Shown: piece after piece, positions 46,496-55,049 of the stretch
Layout: each line of letters starts with the position of its first letter
Position numbering within the stretch: the first letter of the stretch is position 1
Assembly (NCBI RefSeq): GCF_040396155.1
Contig: NZ_JBEBOY010000018.1
Location: 1 to 64,000 of the forward strand
DNA from: Tissierella praeacuta_A
GTDB taxonomy: Bacteria > Bacillota > Clostridia > Tissierellales > Tissierellaceae
Length of the DNA: 64,000 nt
Direction: 5' to 3'
Notes under the pieces: model-generated
Told to the model about the DNA's origin: nothing
The model's database searches: none
The model's input: only the letters and a program-made list of their open reading frames with translations
Translations under genes and position numbers: made by a program

Positions 46496-48565
46496 TTAGC
46501 TACCTCCCAATCTATCTTGTAAGAACTGTAACCCATCTTCAATATATTTAGGTAGTTTAGGAATACTTGTTTCATCATTACATACTAAAACTTCATATAG
46601 CAATGTATTTGCAAAATCACTTTTAGAATCTGATAATTTTTTTTGCAATTTAAACGAATTTTTTACAATACCACCATCATTAATAATATTTTTATATACA
46701 TCAGGTTTAACCTTCTCTAACGTACTATTAACTATATAGTTCTGTGAATTGGTTAATATAAAAGCCTCTTCAAAACTAGTAGCATAATAATTTTCTATAG
46801 GATCTTTTTGGCAAAGTATCATCAAATTATCTATCTGCTTATAATCTCCTCGAACAATATTTTCAACATTTTCACTTCCATAAAAATGAGATAGCGTGCT
46901 ATTGGTAGTTTTTCTGTCACTTATCTGTAATTTACAAATTTGTAAATATTCTAGTTGCTTATCCGGATTTTCTTTATCTTTTTCTCCTTTCTCAAATTTT
47001 TCACGTTTAATATCAATGTCTGTAATAATCAAAGTAGGTATACTTAAAGCTACAATTAGGTTTTCATAAACTTTAGCATGAGCACCATCTGCTAAAAATA
47101 TTGAAATGTAGTACTTGTTAAGCTTGGAATTTATATTTAAATAGTGTTGAAGTAGTGTATACTCTGTTATTCCTTCAACGAATATGACAGCATCTGCAAA
47201 AAATAATTCAGACACCTTATATTTAATATGTTTCTTAAGAAATCTAAGGTTTTGTTCTCTTTCACATTGCTTTTTTTGGCTTTTAGCACGCTCAACTACT
47301 ACACTATCATTTAAGCAAACTGATTTTGAATAGCCATTATCAGTTGTGATATAGTTAATATTATTAAATGTATTTCCTTCATGTATCTTGCTGTTAAGAA
47401 TATGGGATGAATGTGTCGTTATGATAATCTGACTATTTACATGCTTATTATTATTTTCAAGAAGAGAAGTGATCATTTCATTAATATTTTTTATAAACTG
47501 CTCCTGCATTTGTGGATGCATAAAAGTTTCTGGTTCTTCTATAGAAATCAGATTAATGTGACTATTAAATGATGTTTCTGGATATTTTTCCATATATGTA
47601 ATTATCTCAGCAATAATCATCATTAAATTAGTATACCCTAATCCAAACTGTTGTTCAGGTATGTTGTTATTCCCCTCTATATATTCATATTTTAAGATAT
47701 TCTTAATAAGCTTTTGAAAATTCAAGTCGGACTTTAGTAAAATCTGACACTTCTCTCCCAAAACAATTTTGCTTAATGATAAATTAATGTTATTAGTATG
47801 TTGCTCACTTATGTCTTCAGTTAAGTTTTCATTAATATTAACAATTTGAGTATCTAATTTATCGGCAATTAAAGGATCAATAACTTTAGTGTACCTATAA
47901 TCTATAATCTTACGAAAAGCTTCCGATAAACAATTATCATTATTAATATTATTTGCTTTGATCGAAGTCAATTCAATCAAACTTTTTAAAGAAAAGCCTT
48001 TTCGTTTTTCATTATTAGAGTTAAAATATGAAACTTCATACTCAGATTTATCAATCAAATCTAAAAATCTATCAAATTTTTGACTTTTAAAATCTTTTTG
48101 AATGAATTTTTTTAAATCTTTGATGAATAATTCACTATCCTTTATTGTCCACATAATTGTAATTTCTATTTCTGATTTTTTTGTATCTTCAAGTGACATA
48201 AATGGAATAATATTTGTTAATAAGTCTTCTTTATTGTTATCAATTCCAACTGTAATAACAAACTTTAATTCAGGTAGCTTTATAGTTTCAGTATCTAAAT
48301 ATTCATCTGTATATAGCTCTAATAATTCTTTCAGATAATTGAAATTAAAATCTGTTGCTCTAAATGGTATACCGTTAATCAACTTATTTAAAGAATCTAT
48401 TACTGTTGTCTTTCCACAATTATTTTTACCAATTATTAATGTTGTTTTAGGAGCTATATTAATGTCTAGATCTTTCTTATAATCTTCTGCATTTATAAAC
48501 TCAATTATATTATCTTTATCTCGAAATTTTCTAAAGTTTTCAAGTAATATGCTTTTTAGATACAT
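46496..48565 (-). CDS. OLD-family ATPase/TOPRIM nuclease (GajA-like, Gabija pair)
   Basis: A 689-residue protein. The ABC-type ATPase begins MYLKSILLENFRKFRDKDNI with Walker A LIIGKNNCGKTTVID near residue 45. A FGLGYTNLMMIIAEII signature region, SIEEPETFMHPQMQEQFI (Walker B) and IITTHSSHIL (H-loop) follow. The TOPRIM domain has DAVIFVEGITEYTLLQHYL (Glu) near residue 455 and IPTLIITDIDIKREKFEKG (Asp-x-Asp). This is the GajA layout. It senses nucleotide levels and nicks DNA in characterised systems. First gene of the pair, followed at two bases by the helicase gene. Confidence 0.88.
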   Translation of the reverse strand: MYLKSILLENFRKFRDKDNIIEFINAEDYKKDLDINIAPKTTLIIGKNNCGKTTVIDSLNKLINGIPFRATDFNFNYLKELLELYTDEYLDTETIKLPELKFVITVGIDNNKEDLLTNIIPFMSLEDTKKSEIEITIMWTIKDSELFIKDLKKFIQKDFKSQKFDRFLDLIDKSEYEVSYFNSNNEKRKGFSLKSLIELTSIKANNINNDNCLSEAFRKIIDYRYTKVIDPLIADKLDTQIVNINENLTEDISEQHTNNINLSLSKIVLGEKCQILLKSDLNFQKLIKNILKYEYIEGNNNIPEQQFGLGYTNLMMIIAEIITYMEKYPETSFNSHINLISIEEPETFMHPQMQEQFIKNINEMITSLLENNNKHVNSQIIITTHSSHILNSKIHEGNTFNNINYITTDNGYSKSVCLNDSVVVERAKSQKKQCEREQNLRFLKKHIKYKVSELFFADAVIFVEGITEYTLLQHYLNINSKLNKYYISIFLADGAHAKVYENLIVALSIPTLIITDIDIKREKFEKGEKDKENPDKQLEYLQICKLQISDRKTTNSTLSHFYGSENVENIVRGDYKQIDNLMILCQKDPIENYYATSFEEAFILTNSQNYIVNSTLEKVKPDVYKNIINDGGIVKNSFKLQKKLSDSKSDFANTLLYEVLVCNDETSIPKLPKYIEDGLQFLQDRLGGS

Positions 48566-49001
48566 ATAATTCCCCCATTATTTTACAGAATTTATCTTTC
48601 TATTAATGTTGTAGCTATATCTTATATACATTTATCGACCAACAGCTATTACAAAACTATATAATAATCCTCCTCAACTCTATGAATTAACTCATATGTA
48701 AAGCTTTATTTTGTCTATACTCTTCTTTTACATAGTTACTAACTATAATAATCTTTCAAGTATATCATTCCTTTCAAATAACGCTATAAAACGACATCGT
48801 TATTATCATTTTATAGCATATTCCAATATTTCTCAACTCAGAATTGTATTATTTGCCAAATTTTTTCAAATATTTCATTTATCTGTATCTAGTAATCTGC
48901 CAACAATAAAGTCCTCAGTCAACCTGAGGATTTTAGTCTTAGCATATTGTTATTGCTACCAAGGCAGTAACACTCTATCCTAGTTTCTGCTCCTACTATC
49001 T
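48566..49001. other. Intergenic region with a recombinase 3'-end relic
   Basis: About 435 bases. The part at 48905-49001 matches the sequence after the recombinase stop at 54955-55049, including the hairpin CCTCAG/CTGAGG (48913-48929). The rest carries the promoter of the Gabija-like operon. Confidence 0.6.
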
Positions 49002-49154
49002 TTATTCATAATAGTATACCGTCTGTTGCACGACAATACCTGATTCAAGCTTTTCACTCCTCGCAATTCCTAAAACTACATAATATCCTTGTTCTAATAA
49101 ATCAAGAACCTCTTCTTGTTTTCCTCTTGGCGTTGATAATGGCATGACAATCAT
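49002..49154 (-). pseudogene. Chimeric remnant: UvrD-like start fused to a serine recombinase 3' end
   Basis: The frame opens MPLSTPRGKQEEVLDLLEQG and YYVVLGIA, which resembles the N-terminus of defence-type UvrD helicases just before their P-loop (GTAGSGKT in intact forms as I recall). It then continues SEKLESGIVVQQTVYYYE, aligned with FESGIVMEQMVDYYD at the end of the recombinase at 55050-56711. The DNA after the stop is also similar between the two sites. It marks a past recombination between a defence gene and a recombinase 3' end. Confidence 0.6.
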
Positions 49155-49416
49155 TCCTCCTCTTGTATATCTATAGTATGTTAAATGGTATTCTAATTTC
49201 AATATTCCAAACAATAAATTAATTTTATACTCAGAAAAAATGTATTTGTCCATAATTTGAAAAGAATTTTTATTCATCTTCTATTCAATAATAAGAAGAA
49301 ATTAGTCAGTTATTTTATAAATATTGGTTTTAAACTTATATTGATTCTCATAAAATTCACCTATAAGTAGTACTCTGTATTATCTTCTATCTGTATTTTT
49401 TATAAAAACTTTAGTC

Positions 49417-49456
49417 TTTACAAAAACGTTTATTTGTGTTATTATGAGGACATAAT
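49417..49456 (+). promoter_or_regulatory. Promoter and inverted-repeat operator of the methyltransferase gene
   Basis: TTTACA (49417-49422), 17 bases, TATTAT (49440-49445). An inverted repeat ATTATG-AGGA-CATAAT (49441-49456) overlaps the -10 box. The product has an N-terminal helix-turn-helix, so autoregulation is likely. Confidence 0.7.
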
Positions 49457-49475
49457 GACCTAAGGAGGCATGCAT

Positions 49476-50672
49476 ATGGACATAGGACAACAAATAAAAG
49501 AAAAACGAATACAATTAGGTCTTACACAAAAAGAATTCTCAGATGCTTTAGGCCTTGGAAAAAATGGCGATCGTACATTAAGAAGATGGGAAAATGGTGA
49601 ATCTCATCCTTCAAATATTGAAATCCAAGCTATATTAAATTTTGCAAATGAAACTCCTCTTGCTGAGAATTCATCAGATAATTATCTTTTTACTTTTATA
49701 GATTTATTTGCAGGTATTGGAGGTATTCGTATTCCTTTTCAACAAAATGGTGGAAAATGCGTATTCACGTCAGAATGGGATAAGTTTGCACAAAAAACTT
49801 ATAAAATAAATTTTGGAGATTCTCCAGCTGGAGATATAACAAATATAACCTCAGATTCAATTCCTAGTTTTGATATCTTATTAGCGGGTTTTCCATGTCA
49901 ACCCTTTTCTCAAGCTGGCTTGAAAAAAGGCTTTTCTGATACAAGAGGAACACTTTTTTTTGAAATTGAAAGAATTATTGCTGATAAAAGACCTAAGGCA
50001 TTTCTTCTAGAAAATGTAAAACAATTAAAAGGGCATGACAGAGGTAGAACTTTAAAAATAATAATTGAACATCTTAAAGAATTAAACTATACTGTCGATA
50101 CTGACGTATTGAGAGCAGCTGATTTTGGAGTTCCTCAGAATAGAGAAAGATTATTTATAGTTGGATTTGATAAAGAATACTTCTCTATTAATGATAACTT
50201 CGAGTTTAAATTTCCAATTCCACCTAAACCTATTACTAAAGTAGGAGATATTCTAGAAGAAAGTGTTGATGAAAAATATACAATCAGTGATAGATTATAT
50301 GAAGGACATTTAAGAAGAAAAAGAGAACATAAAATGAAAGGGAATGGTTTCGGATTCTCATTATTTGATGCTTCAAGTTCTTATACAAATACATTGAGTG
50401 CTAGGTATTACAAAGATGGGAGCGAAATTCTAATTTCTCAAGGCGATAATAAAAATCCACGTAAATTAACTCCTAGAGAATGTGCAAGATTACAAGGGTT
50501 TCCTGAAAGCTTTATCATTCCAGTTTCTGATACGCAAGCATACAAGCAATTTGGAAATTCAGTTGCAATACCTGTTGTGAAAGCGGTGTCTGATAAAATG
50601 GTTGAACAGCTCAATGCTTTTGATTTTTTCAAAAAACAAAAGCATAGTAAAAAACTAGAAGTCGCTATATAA
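49476..50672 (+). CDS. DNA (cytosine-5) methyltransferase with N-terminal HTH
   Basis: About 398 residues from the ATG at 49476-49478, seven bases after AGGAGG. Residues 1-60 are an XRE helix-turn-helix (DIGQQIKEKRIQLGLTQKEF, TLRRWENGESHP). The methylase domain begins TFIDLFAGIGGIRIPFQQNG (motif I). Motif IV is LLAGFPCQPFSQAGLKKGFS with the catalytic Cys, motif VI is FLLENVKQL, motif VIII is PQNRERLFIVG, and motif X is QFGNSVAIPVV. It methylates cytosine at a specific site and so protects host DNA. It is the only plus-strand gene of the region and converges on the McrC/McrB-like genes, forming a restriction-modification locus. The HTH probably represses its own promoter. Confidence 0.93.
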   Translation: MDIGQQIKEKRIQLGLTQKEFSDALGLGKNGDRTLRRWENGESHPSNIEIQAILNFANETPLAENSSDNYLFTFIDLFAGIGGIRIPFQQNGGKCVFTSEWDKFAQKTYKINFGDSPAGDITNITSDSIPSFDILLAGFPCQPFSQAGLKKGFSDTRGTLFFEIERIIADKRPKAFLLENVKQLKGHDRGRTLKIIIEHLKELNYTVDTDVLRAADFGVPQNRERLFIVGFDKEYFSINDNFEFKFPIPPKPITKVGDILEESVDEKYTISDRLYEGHLRRKREHKMKGNGFGFSLFDASSSYTNTLSARYYKDGSEILISQGDNKNPRKLTPRECARLQGFPESFIIPVSDTQAYKQFGNSVAIPVVKAVSDKMVEQLNAFDFFKKQKHSKKLEVAI

Positions 50673-50686
50673 TTGAATATAGCGAC
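50661..50686. terminator. Hairpin between convergent methyltransferase and mcrC-like genes
   Basis: GTCGCTATA/TATAGCGAC with an eight-base loop spans the methyltransferase stop. It lacks a long T run, so it may be a weak bidirectional terminator or mRNA stabiliser. Confidence 0.45.
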
Positions 50687-50695
50687 TCTCTTAAT

Positions 50696-52009
50696 TCAAC
50701 CTATTAAAGATTCAATCTTATTCATGAAACTGTATTTCTTTTCACCTATATAGCACTTCATAGCTAATCTCGCATCAATAATAAATACATCTATTTTACC
50801 ATATTCACAAATATTTGGCACCGTAATGGAGCCCAATTTTGAAACTTCTTCTTTATTAAAGGATGGTAATACAAAGGCATTTTCATAGATAGTAACATCT
50901 GCTACTCTTTTTTTTAATTCTTCATTAGTGATTAAATCATTACTTTCTTCAATACTTTTTCTTATAGATAACCCATAAAAAAACTGCTTCACTGCATCAT
51001 GCCATCCTGGAAGACTGGTATTGACATCATAATACTTGGCATCTAATATATAAAACCTGTTTTTTCTGGTTATTAATATATCCGGTCTATGTGATATTGC
51101 TGGAGGATTACTACAGTTATAAATTTCCCATATGGGCTGAGGCAATAACACTTTTAGTGTAGAATATTGGTTTCCTAGAATCTTGCTACATATTGCTTCC
51201 CACACATAATAAAAAGATTTCGTAAGCAACATTTCTACGGTAACTGAAGTATCTTGACAGTCCTTTTCTAGTAATATATTCATGATCCATTTTATAATAT
51301 CTATTTCTCTCTGAATAAAGGTATTCCTTAGTTCAATCTCTAGAAAATGTATCGCTTTTGTTAATTCACATGGAATTTCAGTTCTATAATCGCTAAAATC
51401 ATGTTCACTCAACCCAAATAACCAACCAAAGCTTGTTACACTTTTAGAGATGGCATATTTATGCAAACTAATAAGCATGCTATTTCCATCATGTTTGCTC
51501 TTTTTATATATCGCATCGTGATATATTGGATAACCATTAGAGAAGATAGGTATTTTTTTATTTATAGTACTAGCCCAATTTACATTTCCAGTAAACTGGT
51601 TAGTTGTAATTTTCATATTACGCTTAAGTAGACCATTTACTTTATAATCTTCAATCAATTTGAATGCAGTAAAGATACTAGAATTTACACTCCCATTACC
51701 TCCGCCCAATAGTCTCATTTCTTCTGGCTCTAAAATAGTATCTTTCTGGTATTTCATTAGAACAGCAAATAACAAGCGTGCATCATTTAATAATCTTACA
51801 TTATCTCCAACGACATACCCCTTGGGAAAGATAATAACCAAAATATTATCACAAGCTAAAAAACCGGTAGCTTTAAACCATATTTCTTTCCCTTTTATTT
51901 TTAAACAATCATATTCTCGCATAATGTTTTTGATTTTTGGGGAGATACTATTTAATTGATATTTTACCTGTTCAACAAATATATATGTGTTTATCTTTTC
52001 TATATACAT
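50696..52009 (-). CDS. McrC-like restriction endonuclease subunit (LlaJI type)
   Basis: A 437-residue protein. Its C-terminal PD-(D/E)xK nuclease region has PAISHRPDILITRKNRFYIL and DAKYYDVNTSLPGWHDAVKQ, which gives the D...DAK catalytic pattern near residues 325-345. The N-terminal half (IKGKEIWFKATGFLACDNI, LLGGGNGSVNSSIFTAFKLI) matches McrC/LlaJI-R2-type proteins. With McrB it would translocate on and cut DNA lacking, or carrying, a given methyl mark. It lies 31 bases after the McrB-like gene and faces a cytosine methyltransferase, favouring a site-specific type II-like system over a methyl-dependent type IV one. Confidence 0.82.
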   Translation of the reverse strand: MYIEKINTYIFVEQVKYQLNSISPKIKNIMREYDCLKIKGKEIWFKATGFLACDNILVIIFPKGYVVGDNVRLLNDARLLFAVLMKYQKDTILEPEEMRLLGGGNGSVNSSIFTAFKLIEDYKVNGLLKRNMKITTNQFTGNVNWASTINKKIPIFSNGYPIYHDAIYKKSKHDGNSMLISLHKYAISKSVTSFGWLFGLSEHDFSDYRTEIPCELTKAIHFLEIELRNTFIQREIDIIKWIMNILLEKDCQDTSVTVEMLLTKSFYYVWEAICSKILGNQYSTLKVLLPQPIWEIYNCSNPPAISHRPDILITRKNRFYILDAKYYDVNTSLPGWHDAVKQFFYGLSIRKSIEESNDLITNEELKKRVADVTIYENAFVLPSFNKEEVSKLGSITVPNICEYGKIDVFIIDARLAMKCYIGEKKYSFMNKIESLIG

Positions 52010-52040
52010 TGTATCTCCTCTTTCTTAAAGTTTAATCTTA

Positions 52041-53666
52041 TCACTCTTCTTCTGACTCATCTTCTGATACTTCAGTGTCTTGATTCCTTTCTATAGCCTG
52101 AATTTCTCTTATTAAATCTAAAATATTTAATACATCTTGTCCATCATAATATGCAGAAATCAGCTCTGAATATGTTCTTAAACCTTCTGCAAAAAATGCT
52201 GTTCTCTTATGTCTAAGTACATCATCCCATAGATAGATAAATAATTTAGATGTTAAAAAGCTTGAATTTAATATTTCATCAGTATTAATAAAGTATTGTC
52301 CAATAAGGCGATCTTCTTCTACTCTGTTGTCTTTTAACTTATCATTTATGCATTTCAACATATATTTCCACTTAATATTTCTTCCCGCATATGGTACTAA
52401 CGCATCTTGATGAGCAAACAAATCTTCAATAATAGGTATATATTTAAAATTCCATCTTCTCTTAAAGGCTGAGTCTAATACAAATACACCTTGATCAGCA
52501 CTATTCATTGTTGCTATAATATTCAAATTAGGTGGAAGAAAAAGCCCATTCTCAAAATAAGTAGCTATGTCTCTTTGTGATAGTAAGTAATTATATAATT
52601 CTTTCGAGGGAGTTATGGTATATTCACTAGTTCCATCGCTTTTTCGGTCTAATAGTTGAAACATATCCCCAAAAACTGCTGCAGCATTTGCACGATTTAT
52701 TTCTTCTATTAGTAAAGTATGCATTTGTGTTGGTTGCCTAAGCGCGTTTAAAATTATTGAAATAAATGGTCCTGGTACAAAGCTATAATTAATTAATGGT
52801 TCGCCTAGTTCAAATTCATTTCCATCAATAGTTTTCAGTATACTATCGGATTCTTTATATAGAGGTATAGGCTTATAAGTTCCCACAAAATCATAATAGG
52901 TATATTCAGAGTGAAAAACTACTCTGGTTATATTTACATAATTATCATTTACATATCTACTCTTTCCAGTTCCTGGAGCTCCATAGACAATTAGATTTTT
53001 TCCACCACTCATAATTTCATCAATTAATGCATCATTCTCTATTTCCTCAAGTAATTTAATTGCCTCACTCATAAGATCGTCGTCAGTAGCATACGAGTAA
53101 ATAATTTCAGCTATATAAGCTTGGGCAACATTAACAACTCCTAAAATGTTTAATACTGGTGAAACATAATAATCTGCTCTGTCTATTGTTTTGCTACCGT
53201 TCCACCATGAATAATCTGTTAAAAATTTTTTCATAAAATTCATACTTTCAGTATCGTCTTGAAAATAATCTTCAATAGCAGATTTTAAAGGTTCATCTAT
53301 TAAGTTAGATTCACGCCCCTTTTGGCTTTTAACTGCATCCCAAAAACTTTTATTCGTTAGACCATGATTACCCTCTGCCCTTATATGGTCAAGGGTTTCT
53401 TTATATTTTATTAATTCTTTTACAAATTCCGCCAAAAACGTAGCTATACAAAACCATTGATTTGGAAGAAATATCTTATTATGAGAGGCTCCTATAGTTA
53501 TTTCCGCTGAATAGTTAAGAAAAATAATTGAATTCCCTTTATTTTGTAAAAAATTTTCAAATGCCATCTTAAATCCTTGATGTAACTTAACCTCATAATT
53601 TCTATAACTGCTTGCATATCTAGTTTTAGCTTGAACAGCTAATTGATTTAGATCAAATAAGTCCAT
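52041..53666 (-). CDS. McrB-like AAA+ motor of the restriction system
   Basis: A 541-residue protein. Residues 1-210 are helical with no recognised DNA-reading domain. The AAA+ domain has NLIVYGAPGTGKSRYVNDNY (Walker A) near residue 225, MHTLLIEEINRANAAAVFGD (Walker B and McrB-type EINRANxxxVFGD) near 325, IIATMNSADQGVFVLDSAFK (sensor, MNxAD) near 390 and RRWNFKYI (arginine finger region). McrB proteins are GTP-driven hexamers that load McrC. The absence of an obvious target-recognition domain is notable, because the gene just upstream encodes a separate EcoRII-N/B3-like domain. It starts after GGGGG, 170 bases downstream of that gene. Confidence 0.88.
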   Translation of the reverse strand: MDLFDLNQLAVQAKTRYASSYRNYEVKLHQGFKMAFENFLQNKGNSIIFLNYSAEITIGASHNKIFLPNQWFCIATFLAEFVKELIKYKETLDHIRAEGNHGLTNKSFWDAVKSQKGRESNLIDEPLKSAIEDYFQDDTESMNFMKKFLTDYSWWNGSKTIDRADYYVSPVLNILGVVNVAQAYIAEIIYSYATDDDLMSEAIKLLEEIENDALIDEIMSGGKNLIVYGAPGTGKSRYVNDNYVNITRVVFHSEYTYYDFVGTYKPIPLYKESDSILKTIDGNEFELGEPLINYSFVPGPFISIILNALRQPTQMHTLLIEEINRANAAAVFGDMFQLLDRKSDGTSEYTITPSKELYNYLLSQRDIATYFENGLFLPPNLNIIATMNSADQGVFVLDSAFKRRWNFKYIPIIEDLFAHQDALVPYAGRNIKWKYMLKCINDKLKDNRVEEDRLIGQYFINTDEILNSSFLTSKLFIYLWDDVLRHKRTAFFAEGLRTYSELISAYYDGQDVLNILDLIREIQAIERNQDTEVSEDESEEE

Positions 53667-53836
53667 ATTAACCCCCTTAAATTACTTAAATAAATTTGTT
53701 ACAATTAACACAAATTATCATTTGCTTTATATATATCCGACTATATAAAAATCGATTCATAATATAATGCTAAGTATAAATTTTTATTAATTTTGAATAT
53801 CATTTAAGTAGTAAATATAATCGTATCTTTATAAAA

Positions 53837-54283
53837 CTATATTGCTATTCTATCATAAAGTACATATGTGTTAGTAATGTTAGTTAAACCAAATAATTTC
53901 ATAAATAAATCATAGTATGAGCATCCACTTTTTGCAATTATAACAACTATTGTATTGTCGCTCTTTTTTCCTACAATTAGCAAATCATTAATACTAGCTC
54001 TTCTTACAACACTATTCTCAGTGTAGTATAATCTGTATTCAGTTCTAGTTGGATGAGCCTCTCTTGCATCATACCAAGTAACTTCTCCATATTCTTGCAT
54101 TACTTCACCAGTATTATCATAATAAATAAATGTTGCATTAAAATATTGTCTTTTTGTTCCAAACATACGTCTCAATGACGCAACCCCATTAAACTCATGT
54201 TGATTACTACTCCAATTATCTATTTCTACCATACTTAAATGTTTAGCAGCAGCTGTTATAAAAGAATACCCCATTAACTCCAC
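53837..54283 (-). CDS. Stand-alone EcoRII-N/B3-like DNA-recognition domain
   Basis: A 148-residue protein. Key segments are NWSSNQHEFNGVASLRRMFG near residue 25, YFNATFIYYDNTGEVMQEYG near 48, EVTWYDAREAHPTRTEYRLY near 70, ASINDLLIVGKKSDNTIVVI near 97 and a C-terminal LFMKLFGLTN. I recognise this as the N-terminal effector/DNA-binding domain of EcoRII-type restriction enzymes, a B3-like fold. Intact enzymes continue into a catalytic domain; here the frame ends about 14 residues after FGL and no catalytic remnant lies in the 170 bases downstream. It may therefore be a truncated enzyme or the specificity subunit for the McrBC-like pair that follows. Confidence 0.7.
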   Translation of the reverse strand: MELMGYSFITAAAKHLSMVEIDNWSSNQHEFNGVASLRRMFGTKRQYFNATFIYYDNTGEVMQEYGEVTWYDAREAHPTRTEYRLYYTENSVVRRASINDLLIVGKKSDNTIVVIIAKSGCSYYDLFMKLFGLTNITNTYVLYDRIAI

Positions 54284-54597
54284 CCTTTCTTAATGATTTA
54301 ATAAATAATTATAATTGGATTATATCAATATATATTTTTTTTTCAATATAATTTAAGTTTGAGCTTCCCTAAAATTAGAAACTAGGAATTAAGAAACCGC
54401 TAAATTAAAGTATTTGCATGAATCAAATTGTTGTGATTTAGGATTTTGGGTTATAAAACTTTAAATTCCAAATTTGGCCTTAACAAGAATATTTTCTATT
54501 GCATAACAAATAGTGTGGTAAATGAATTTATGCATGTTGAAAATTCTCTTTGAATGTTTCTTAAATGATCCATTGTTTAGTTTTGATTGCATCTTAA
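54284..54597. other. Intergenic region, no gene recognised
   Basis: About 310 AT-rich bases carrying the promoter of the restriction operon. A run of eight or more T lies near 54332. No clear repeat or gene. Confidence 0.4.
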
Positions 54598-54854
54598 TTA
54601 TAACATGTTAGCGGGCATTTTTTTCATTAAGTCTTTTTCCGATGTACTATCAATAAACAGTAAATATGTTTCTATTTCAAGTGCATCAGCAATTTTTTGA
54701 ATATTGTCCAATGCAATACTTCTCTTTTCACGTTCTAAATAGCTAATATAAATCCTATATAGTCCCACTTTTTCGGCAAAGGCTTCTCTTGCCATAGTCC
54801 TTTTAATGTGCAATATTTCTCTGCGTTACAAGTAAAAACCTTAATAATATCCAT
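54598..54854 (-). pseudogene. Frameshifted XRE-family HTH regulator
   Basis: An ATG at 54852-54854, after GAGGTGG, starts MDIIKVFTCNAEKYCTLKGL. The frame then changes: EAFAEKVGLYRIYISYLERE, RSIALDNIQKIADALEIETY and the end MKKMPANML are in another frame. CAAGAGAAGCC stands where CAAGAAGCC would keep one frame, so two extra bases (GA) near 54790 explain the break. Restored, it is a normal Cro/C1-type regulator of about 84 residues. A second frame with a TTG start could give a 71-residue protein lacking the first helix. It may have been the controller of the restriction genes or of the recombinases. Confidence 0.75.
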
Positions 54855-54878
54855 AATCGCATACCACCTCATAGTAAC

Positions 54879-54905
54879 TTTATAGTGATGAATACTATAA
54901 GTCAA
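54879..54905 (-). promoter_or_regulatory. Promoter with inverted-repeat operator upstream of the HTH pseudogene
   Basis: Minus-strand TTGACT (54900-54905) and TATAAA (54879-54884) are 15 bases apart. The perfect inverted repeat TATAGT-7-ACTATA (54881-54899) lies between and across them, as expected for a self-regulating Cro/C1-type protein. Confidence 0.5.
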
Positions 54906-54939
54906 CATCCAATAAGCACAATTTCACTATATTGTTTTA

Positions 54940-54975
54940 TGCCAAAACTAAAACCCTCAGCATATCATCTGAGGA
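54940..54975 (-). terminator. Terminator after the recombinase operon
   Basis: CCTCAG-8-CTGAGG followed on the minus strand by GTTTTAGTTTT. The same hairpin with a different loop occurs at 48913-48929. Confidence 0.6.
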
Positions 54976-55049
54976 CTTTAATCTTGGCATATTTATATTA
55001 CCATCAGAGCAGTAACTTGTCCTAAATCCTTGTTACTGCTCCTATACCC

